Assembly (NCBI GenBank): GCA_004558105.1
Contig: SFEB01000040.1
Coordinates: 1-10,567 of the forward strand
Reading direction: 5' to 3'
From: Clostridiales bacterium
GTDB lineage: Bacteria; Bacillota; Clostridia; Christensenellales; CAG-314
Length of the DNA: 10,567 bases
Positions 6,648-10,567 of this stretch are shown here, one piece after another (the stretch's first letter is position 1; each line of letters begins with the position of its first letter). The position numbers and the translations under genes are program-made. The notes under the pieces were generated by a model. The model worked only from the letters and a program-made list of their open reading frames with translations. It did no database searches and was not told where the DNA came from.

Positions 6648-6815
6648 ATGGCAAACGCAAAAGGTAATAGAGTAAAAATTACTTTAGCATGTACGGAATG
6701 TAAACAACGCAACTACGATGGTTATAAAAACAAAAAGAACACCACCGATAGGTTGGAACTTAACAAATACTGCCCGTTTTGCAAAAAACACACTGCCCAC
6801 AAAGAGGCAAAATAA
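6648..6815 (+). CDS. rpmG: 50S ribosomal protein L33
   Basis: A 55-residue L33 of the large ribosomal subunit. It has the zinc-ribbon form with both cysteine pairs intact: C15-x2-C18 (CTECKQRNY) and C42-x2-C45 (KYCPFCKKH). The core RNYDGYKNKKNTTDRLELNKYCP is typical of the family. The frame is open further upstream to 6579, but that extension is not L33-like. The start at 6648 is chosen because it gives the usual length, begins MANAKG and has AGAGGGA (6635-6641) six bases before it. Bacteria often carry a second, zinc-free L33 for zinc limitation; this copy is the zinc-binding one. It is the first gene of the cluster. Confidence 0.95.
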   Translation: MANAKGNRVKITLACTECKQRNYDGYKNKKNTTDRLELNKYCPFCKKHTAHKEAK

Positions 6816-6844
6816 CAAGCACGGTATTTCGGAGGACGATACAA

Positions 6845-7069
6845 ATGGCAAACAATAATGAAGTCCAGGCCAAAGCGCCTCGCAAAAAGAGCCGCTTGGG
6901 CAACTTTTTAAGCAAGAGTGCTTCAGAACTTAAAAAAGTCACTTGGCCCACCTTTGCTACAGTGCTGCAAAATCTCGGCATCGTTTTGGCGGTAGTCGTG
7001 GTATTTACGGTTATTATCACCGCAGCAGATACCGGCTTGAGCGCGTTGCTTTCGTTGCTGGTAGGCTAA
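6845..7069 (+). CDS. secE: Preprotein translocase subunit SecE
   Basis: A 74-residue SecE of the single-TM Gram-positive type. It clamps SecY in the SecYEG channel of the cytoplasmic membrane. Seen: a basic N-terminal region (APRKKSRLGN, 11-20), an amphipathic helix ending in the signature ELKKVTWPT (28-36) and one TM segment (about 43-62). The open frame runs upstream into rpmG, but GGAGGA (6831-6836) points to the ATG at 6845, and the product then has the normal length. It lies 29 bases after rpmG and 13 before nusG, the usual order. Confidence 0.95.
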   Translation: MANNNEVQAKAPRKKSRLGNFLSKSASELKKVTWPTFATVLQNLGIVLAVVVVFTVIITAADTGLSALLSLLVG

Positions 7070-7082
7070 AAAGAGGTTGTCA

Positions 7083-7613
7083 ATGAGCGAAACAGAGCAA
7101 GCAAAGTGGTATATTTTACATACCTACAGCGGGTATGAAAATATAGTTAAGGCAAATCTGGAGCAGATGATCGAAAATAACGATCTGCAGAGCCAGATTC
7201 TTGACATCAAAATACCTACAGAGACGACTATTGAAGAGAAAAACGGCAAAAAAAAGGCAGTGGAAACCAAAATTATGCCCTGCTACGTTTTTGTCAAGCT
7301 CGTTTATTCTTCGGAGCTTTGGTATATGCTCACGTACAACACCCGCGGCGTTACGGGTTTCGTAGGTCCGCAAGGCAGGGCATGGCCCCTTGAAGAAAGC
7401 GAAGTAAAACGCCTTCGTCTCGAAGACGTCGTCGTTGATCTCGATATCAAAGTCGGCGATAACGTTCGCGTCGTTAACGGACCTTTCGAAGGACTTATCG
7501 GCGTTGTGAAAGAAATAGACAACATGCATCAGAAGGTCGGTCTTATGCTCAATATGTTCGGCAGAGATACGGCTGTCGATATGGATTTCGTCCAGATAGA
7601 AGTTTTAAAGTAG
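7083..7613 (+). CDS. nusG: Transcription termination/antitermination factor NusG
   Basis: A 176-residue NusG, an elongation factor that binds RNA polymerase and couples it to the ribosome or to termination. Seen: the NGN domain (about 7-112) with WYILHTYSGYE (9-19), MPCYVFVK (65-72, where PGYVxV is the usual form) and VTGFVG (90-95), then the KOW domain from VGDNVRVVNGPFEGLIG (124-140) to the end, with FGRDTAVDMDFVQIE (159-173). A TTG at 7077 in frame could add two residues, but ATG 7083 has AGAGG (7072-7076) six bases before it and gives the family N-terminus. The domain order and length are normal. Confidence 0.95.
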   Translation: MSETEQAKWYILHTYSGYENIVKANLEQMIENNDLQSQILDIKIPTETTIEEKNGKKKAVETKIMPCYVFVKLVYSSELWYMLTYNTRGVTGFVGPQGRAWPLEESEVKRLRLEDVVVDLDIKVGDNVRVVNGPFEGLIGVVKEIDNMHQKVGLMLNMFGRDTAVDMDFVQIEVLK

Positions 7614-7620
7614 ACAAAAA

Positions 7621-7660
7621 GTGGGAGAGCGTAAATCTTACATGCGCTCACTAAAACCAC
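7621..7660 (+). promoter_or_regulatory. Candidate L1-binding leader upstream of rplK
   Basis: In the nusG-rplK gap, GTGG (7621-7624) can pair with CCAC (7657-7660) and GAGCG (7627-7631) with CGCTC (7645-7649), leaving an asymmetric internal loop of GA opposite ACTAAAA. Two short helices around an asymmetric loop is the known shape of the mRNA site by which L1 represses the L11-L1 operon, and the GTGGGAG start is typical of Firmicutes leaders as I recall them. Binding itself is inferred. Confidence 0.5.
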
Positions 7661-7678
7661 GAAAAATATAGGAGAATT

Positions 7679-8104
7679 ATGGCAAAGAAAGTTACTGCGG
7701 TTGTCAAATTGCAACTGCCCGCCGGTAAAGCCACGCCGGCACCTCCCGTAGGTTCCGCTTTGGGCCCTCACGGTATCAACATTCCCGGTTTCACCAAGGA
7801 ATTTAACGCAAAAACGCAAAACCAGGCGGGTCTTATCATTCCCGTTATCGTGACCATCTATCAGGATAGATCGTTCACGTTCGTTTTGAAGACGCCCCCG
7901 GCACCCGTCCTTATCAAAAAGGCATGCGGAATCGAGAGCGCAAGCGCAACTCCCAACACCAATAAGGTCGCTAAAATCACCAAGGCTCAAGTAGAAGAGA
8001 TCGCAAAAACCAAGATGGTTGACCTCAACGCCGCTTCTTTGGAAGCTGCTTGCAGCATGATCGCCGGTACTGCCCGTAGTATGGGTATCGTAGTAGAAGG
8101 CTAA
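7679..8104 (+). CDS. rplK: 50S ribosomal protein L11
   Basis: A 141-residue L11, which binds the GTPase-associated region of 23S rRNA with the L10/L12 stalk and is needed for RelA activation. Seen: the N-terminal domain with PAGKATPAPPVGSALGPHGI (20-39), the flexible linker, and the C-terminal rRNA-binding domain with KTPPAPVLIKKA (73-84) and DLNAASLEAACSMIAGTARS (117-136). The length is canonical. The ribosome site is TAGGAGA (7669-7675). rplA follows after 10 bases. Confidence 0.97.
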   Translation: MAKKVTAVVKLQLPAGKATPAPPVGSALGPHGINIPGFTKEFNAKTQNQAGLIIPVIVTIYQDRSFTFVLKTPPAPVLIKKACGIESASATPNTNKVAKITKAQVEEIAKTKMVDLNAASLEAACSMIAGTARSMGIVVEG

Positions 8105-8114
8105 GGAGGACGGT

Positions 8115-8801
8115 ATGGTTAAGGGTAAAAAATACGTTGACAGTTTAAAATCATACGACAAGAGCAAAGCTTACGAAGTAGGCGAAGCTATCGATATCGC
8201 ATTGAACACGGCAAAAGCAAAGTTTGACGAAACAATCGAATTGCACGTCAAACTCGGCGTTGACCCCCGTCACGCAGACCAACAGGTTCGTGGCGTAGTC
8301 GTTCTTCCCAACGGTACGGGTAAAACCGTTCGCGTTCTCGTTATCGCAAAAGGCGCGAAAGCAGACGAAGCTACCGCAGCCGGAGCCGATTTTGTAGGCG
8401 CAGAAGACATGATCACCAAGATTCAGGGCGGTTGGTTTGATTTCGACGTTTGTATCACCACTCCCGACATGATGGGTCTCGTAGGCCGTATCGGTAAGTT
8501 GTTGGGTCCGAAAGGCTTGATGCCTAACCCCAAGAGCGGTACCGTTACTATGGATATTGCGAAAGCCATCAACGACGTTAAAGCAGGTAAAGTCGAATAC
8601 AGAGTCGATAAAACCGCTATCTGCCACGTTATTTTCGGTAAAAAATCTTTCGGAAAAGATAAGTTGGCTGAAAACTTCAACACCATTATGGACGCTATCG
8701 TCAAGGCAAAGCCCGCGGCAGCGAAGGGAACCTATCTTAAGAGCATTACCATTGCTTCTACAATGGGCCCCGGTGTAAAAGTTAACTACAAACAAGCTTA
8801 A
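8115..8801 (+). CDS. rplA: 50S ribosomal protein L1
   Basis: A 228-residue L1, the mobile L1-stalk protein that helps eject deacylated tRNA and in many bacteria represses its own operon. Seen: the LGVDPRHADQQVRG segment (47-60) followed by VVLPNGTGKTVRV, the GKLLGPKGLMPNPKSGTVT signature (117-135 by eye), and the C-terminal AKPAAAKGTYLKSITIASTM. It starts 10 bases after rplK, with the strong AAGGAGG (8103-8109), so they are one translational unit. It is followed by the L10 leader. Confidence 0.97.
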   Translation: MVKGKKYVDSLKSYDKSKAYEVGEAIDIALNTAKAKFDETIELHVKLGVDPRHADQQVRGVVVLPNGTGKTVRVLVIAKGAKADEATAAGADFVGAEDMITKIQGGWFDFDVCITTPDMMGLVGRIGKLLGPKGLMPNPKSGTVTMDIAKAINDVKAGKVEYRVDKTAICHVIFGKKSFGKDKLAENFNTIMDAIVKAKPAAAKGTYLKSITIASTMGPGVKVNYKQA

Positions 8802-8829
8802 CGAAGCAAAATAAAAACAAAAAGAAATT

Positions 8830-8956
8830 AACAACAGACTCTTGACCAGAGACAGCAAGTGTAAAGGTAAATCTTGCCGAGGTACAAGCGAAAGTGCGAC
8901 GATATAAATATCGGTTTATGCCTTTTTCCCCTTGTACTACGGTACAAGGGTTTTTT
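8830..8956 (+). ncRNA. L10 leader (ribosomal protein leader RNA) with attenuator
   Basis: The 197-base gap before rplJ has the hallmarks of the Firmicutes L10 leader: GCAAG (8855-8859) pairing with CTTGC (8873-8877), followed by the conserved CCGAGG (8877-8882) and, after a hairpin, GCCT (8920-8923). It ends in an intrinsic terminator, CCCTTGTAC (8929-8937) with GTACAAGGG (8942-8950) and T6 (8951-8956). GGTACAAG occurs twice (8881-8888 and 8941-8948), so CTTGTAC can pair with either copy: with the first as antiterminator, with the second as terminator. In this class L10(L12)4 binds the leader and favours termination, lowering its own synthesis. Direct binding here is inferred. Confidence 0.85.
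8929..8956 (+). terminator. Attenuator hairpin in the L10 leader
   Basis: A perfect 9-base stem (8929-8937 with 8942-8950), a four-base loop TACG and six T. It terminates transcription upstream of rplJ when the antiterminator pairing (8882-8888 with 8931-8937) does not form. Confidence 0.85.
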
Positions 8957-8998
8957 GTAGGGGTAATCCCCGACGAAAATTAAAAGGAGGTAATAAAA

Positions 8999-9520
8999 AT
9001 GGCAGAACTCAGACCCAACCAAGAGGCTAAGAGAGCGGTTATCAACGAATTGGTTGACAAAATCAAACGCGCTAAGGCTTTCGTTATGGTAGAATACAAG
9101 GGCATCACCGTTGAAGCGGACACTAAACTCCGCAGAGCGTACAGAGAGGCGAACATCGACTACGGCGTACACAAGAACACGTTGATGCGTATCGCGCTTG
9201 CCGAAGCGGGCTACCGGGAAGACCAGGCGGATTACGACAAATTCTCTCAATGCTTAAACGGTACGACAGCCATCGCTTTTTCTTACGACGATGAAATCGC
9301 ACCCGCAAAGGTCACCAAAGAAAACGCCGATAAAATCAACGTTCTTAAAATCAAGGGCGGTATGATGGACGGCAAATTTGTAGACGCGGCAACGGTAGAA
9401 AGTTTGGCAAAGATTCCTTCCAAACCCGTATTGCTCGGTATGTTGGCAAACGTGCTCAACGCACCGGTTCAAGGTCTCGCAATCGCGCTCAAAGCCGTTG
9501 CAGACAAGAAAGAGGCTTAA
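8999..9520 (+). CDS. rplJ: 50S ribosomal protein L10
   Basis: A 173-residue L10, the base of the ribosomal stalk that anchors L7/L12 dimers to 23S rRNA. Seen: the N-terminal rRNA-binding domain with AKAFVMVEYKGITVEADTKL (25-44) and DYGVHKNTLMRIAL (54-67), a central domain, and a C-terminal helix (KPVLLGMLANVLNAPVQGLA, about 142-161) that carries L12. The ribosome site is AAAGGAGG (8983-8990), after a small GGGG-TAAT-CCCC hairpin (8960-8971) that could affect access to it. It is controlled by the leader upstream. Confidence 0.97.
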   Translation: MAELRPNQEAKRAVINELVDKIKRAKAFVMVEYKGITVEADTKLRRAYREANIDYGVHKNTLMRIALAEAGYREDQADYDKFSQCLNGTTAIAFSYDDEIAPAKVTKENADKINVLKIKGGMMDGKFVDAATVESLAKIPSKPVLLGMLANVLNAPVQGLAIALKAVADKKEA

Positions 9521-9596
9521 TTGCCTGAATTAAAAAAATAAAAATTTAAAGTAGGGCAATAGTGAGCCCAAGAAAAAAAATAAGGAGTATTTAAAA

Positions 9597-9968
9597 ATGG
9601 CAGACATTCAAAAATTTATTGAAGAAATTAAAACCATGACCGTTATGGAATTGAACGAACTGGTCAAAGCAATTGAAAACGAATTCGGCGTATCCGCAGC
9701 AGCCACCGCCGTAGTAGCAGGTCCCGCAGCCGCAGCAGCTGCTCCCGTAGAAGAAAAGACCGAATTTGACGTTGTATTGAAAGAAATCGGCGCAAACAAG
9801 ATCGCAGTTATCAAGGCTGTCCGCGAACTCACCGGTCTCGGCTTGGTAGAAGCTAAAAACCTCGTTGAAGGCGTACCCTCCACGATCAAAGAAGCTCAAC
9901 CCAAAGAAATGGCAGATCAAATGGTCGCAAAACTTAAGGAAGCAGGCGCAACCGCCGAACTCAAATAA
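9597..9968 (+). CDS. rplL: 50S ribosomal protein L7/L12
   Basis: A 123-residue L7/L12, the multi-copy stalk protein that recruits and activates translational GTPases. Seen: the N-terminal dimerisation domain (1-32), an Ala-rich hinge (34-50, with AGPAAAAAAP) and the C-terminal factor-binding domain (55-123, with KIAVIKAVRELTGLGLVEAK at 68-87). The length is typical. The 76-base gap after rplJ is A-rich and contains TTGCC/GGCAA and GGGC/GCCC pairings of unclear use. The ribosome site is AAGGAG (9582-9587). A strong terminator follows. Confidence 0.97.
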   Translation: MADIQKFIEEIKTMTVMELNELVKAIENEFGVSAAATAVVAGPAAAAAAPVEEKTEFDVVLKEIGANKIAVIKAVRELTGLGLVEAKNLVEGVPSTIKEAQPKEMADQMVAKLKEAGATAELK

Positions 9969-9990
9969 GTTAAAATCAAACTTAACGAAA

Positions 9991-10017
9991 AAAACTCCCG
10001 CAAAAGCGGGAGTTTTT
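9991..10017 (+). terminator. Strong intrinsic terminator after rplL
   Basis: AAAACTCCCGC (9991-10001) and GCGGGAGTTTT (10006-10016) form an 11-base stem with an AAAA loop and a T tail to 10017. It marks the end of the ribosomal operon before any rpoB. Confidence 0.95.
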
Positions 10018-10035
10018 CGTTTTATTATAAAATAT

Positions 10036-10053
10036 ACAGAATTTATATTCTGT
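10036..10053. repeat. Palindrome, first copy
   Basis: ACAGAAT-TTAT-ATTCTGT, a perfect 7-base inverted repeat with a four-base centre. Its reverse complement contains the same CAGAATATAAATTCTG as the copy at 10248-10263. There is no T tail, so it is unlikely to be a terminator. The form fits a dimeric repressor operator. Confidence 0.5.
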
Positions 10054-10229
10054 CTAACGGTCGTTACCACAACCGCCTGATTATATGGAAAATTATACCC
10101 CTTATTTTACGTTAAGTCAAGCGAAAATGTGACGGAAATGAAAATTTAATGAAAAAAAATGTTTTTTATTTTATTTTTCGGCAATTTTTTCCATATTTTT
10201 TTTGTTTTTTTGTCATTACGTCAGATTTT

Positions 10230-10263
10230 TTGTCGTCGCCAAATTGTCAGAATATAAATTCTG
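10230..10263 (+). promoter_or_regulatory. Candidate promoter overlapped by the second palindrome
   Basis: TTGTCG (10230-10235), a 17-base spacer and TATAAA (10253-10258) are 4/6 and 5/6 matches. The -10 box sits inside CAGAAT-ATAA-ATTCTG (10248-10263), a perfect 6-base inverted repeat. A protein bound there would block RNA polymerase, so this is a plausible operator. The start would be near 10265, about 36 bases before the ATG at 10301, with ribosome site AAAAGGA (10285-10291). Confidence 0.45.
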
Positions 10264-10300
10264 TCGACTCAAGGTCTTTAGATAAAAAGGACTGAAGAAC

Positions 10301-10567
10301 ATGGCGATTATCTCGATTTATTTAGTGATAAATCTCCTCTTTGTAGCTCTGCTGTTTAAACGGCAGAGGGTTTTGTCGTGCATCGGTTTTGTTGAACTTT
10401 CTATTTTATTGTTCGTGTGGTTTTTTTCCGTCAGGTTTACCGCCGGTTTTGCAACGCGACTGGTATGAGAAGAAGTTTATTTCTCGCTGAACGAGGCTTT
10501 TTCGGCGGTGCTCGGCGACGGTTACCTTACTCAGTCAACTTTGTTGCTTATTCAGGTCGCCATCATC
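10301..10567 (+). pseudogene. Membrane protein frame interrupted by TGA, 3' end outside the window
   Basis: From ATG 10301 a 55-codon frame encodes a hydrophobic protein with two likely TM segments (residues 2-19, AIISIYLVINLLFVALLF, and 24-42, VLSCIGFVELSILLFVWFF), then stops at TGA 10466-10468. The same frame continues open to the window end for 33 codons with EEVYFSLNEAFSAVLGDG followed by YLTQSTLLLIQVAII. That looks like real protein, with third-position choices like the nearby genes. Only the first part has a start and a ribosome site (AAAAGGA, 10285-10291), so it is best read as one gene with a nonsense change, perhaps Trp TGG to TGA, or a sequencing error. I do not recognise the family; a multi-TM inner-membrane protein is likely. 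Confidence 0.5.

Larger units (their letters stand above)
10018..10300. other. Intergenic region with twin palindromes and T tracts
   Basis: No gene was seen in these 283 bases. Two palindromes of the same core in opposite orientation lie near its ends (10036-10053 and 10248-10263). Between them is a T-rich stretch with T runs at 10162-10167, 10174-10178, 10185-10190, 10196-10203, 10205-10211 and 10226-10231, several about 10-12 bases apart, which may be bent DNA. A TAACG-GT-CGTTA palindrome (10055-10066) abuts the first copy. Confidence 0.5.

Noticed and set aside
10466..10515. Selenocysteine or recoded TGA
   Set aside because: Only a four-base stem (CTCG 10483-10486 with CGAG 10492-10495) follows, with no convincing SECIS. 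Other genes use TGG for Trp and TGA as a stop.
10465..10567. Separate gene starting at ATG 10465 in an ATGA overlap
   Set aside because: The product is Arg-rich with rare CGA and CGG codons and looks like a shadow. The frame continuing from 10301 past the TGA looks like the coding one.
1..10567. CRISPR array, tRNA, rRNA, insertion sequence ends
   Set aside because: No regularly spaced repeats, cloverleaf, rRNA-like segment or transposase frame was seen on either strand.

Overview
The window looks like a chromosomal segment of a low-GC, Gram-positive anaerobe, most likely an uncultured member of the Clostridia (Bacillota). The evidence is the strong AGGAGG-type ribosome binding sites, the four-cysteine zinc form of L33, the Firmicutes-type order rpmG-secE-nusG-rplK-rplA-rplJ-rplL with an attenuating L10 leader, and a LemA-type membrane protein resembling Firmicutes and Mollicutes versions. 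Species cannot be named from the sequence alone. Standard code fits: TGG is used for Trp throughout.

Layout. (1) 1-1427 is an AT-rich accessory-looking stretch: a small membrane-anchored protein (17-442), an orphan Shine-Dalgarno site, a small putative lipoprotein (530-973), a decayed fragment of a BspA-type leucine-rich-repeat surface protein (about 1000-1142), and a promoter plus intrinsic terminator that could make a short RNA. (2) 1354-3456 is a compact two-gene operon with its own promoter and terminator. It encodes an alpha-oxoamine synthase whose motifs resemble bacterial serine palmitoyltransferase, overlapped by a short-chain dehydrogenase that could act as 3-ketosphinganine reductase. 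Together they look like the first two steps of sphingoid-base synthesis, which would be unusual in Bacillota. (3) 3492-6510 holds a 684-residue two-TM protein (DUF3137-like, function unknown) and a LemA-family protein, each with its own good promoter. (4) 6560-10016 is the ribosomal-protein and transcription/secretion cluster, with a candidate L1-binding leader before rplK, an L10 leader with a terminator/antiterminator switch before rplJ, and a strong terminator after rplL. (5) 10017-10567 is not rpoB, which usually follows rplL. It holds a T-tract-rich intergenic region bounded by two copies of a palindrome in opposite orientation, one overlapping a candidate -10 box, and then a membrane-protein reading frame interrupted by an in-frame TGA and running off the window.

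How the genes work together: the ribosomal cluster supplies L33, SecE, NusG, L11, L1, L10 and L7/L12 with feedback control at two RNA leaders. The synthase/reductase pair is likely one lipid-biosynthesis unit. The DUF3137-like and LemA proteins are probably functionally linked at the membrane, but their role is unknown. No CRISPR array, tRNA, rRNA, insertion sequence or replication origin was seen.
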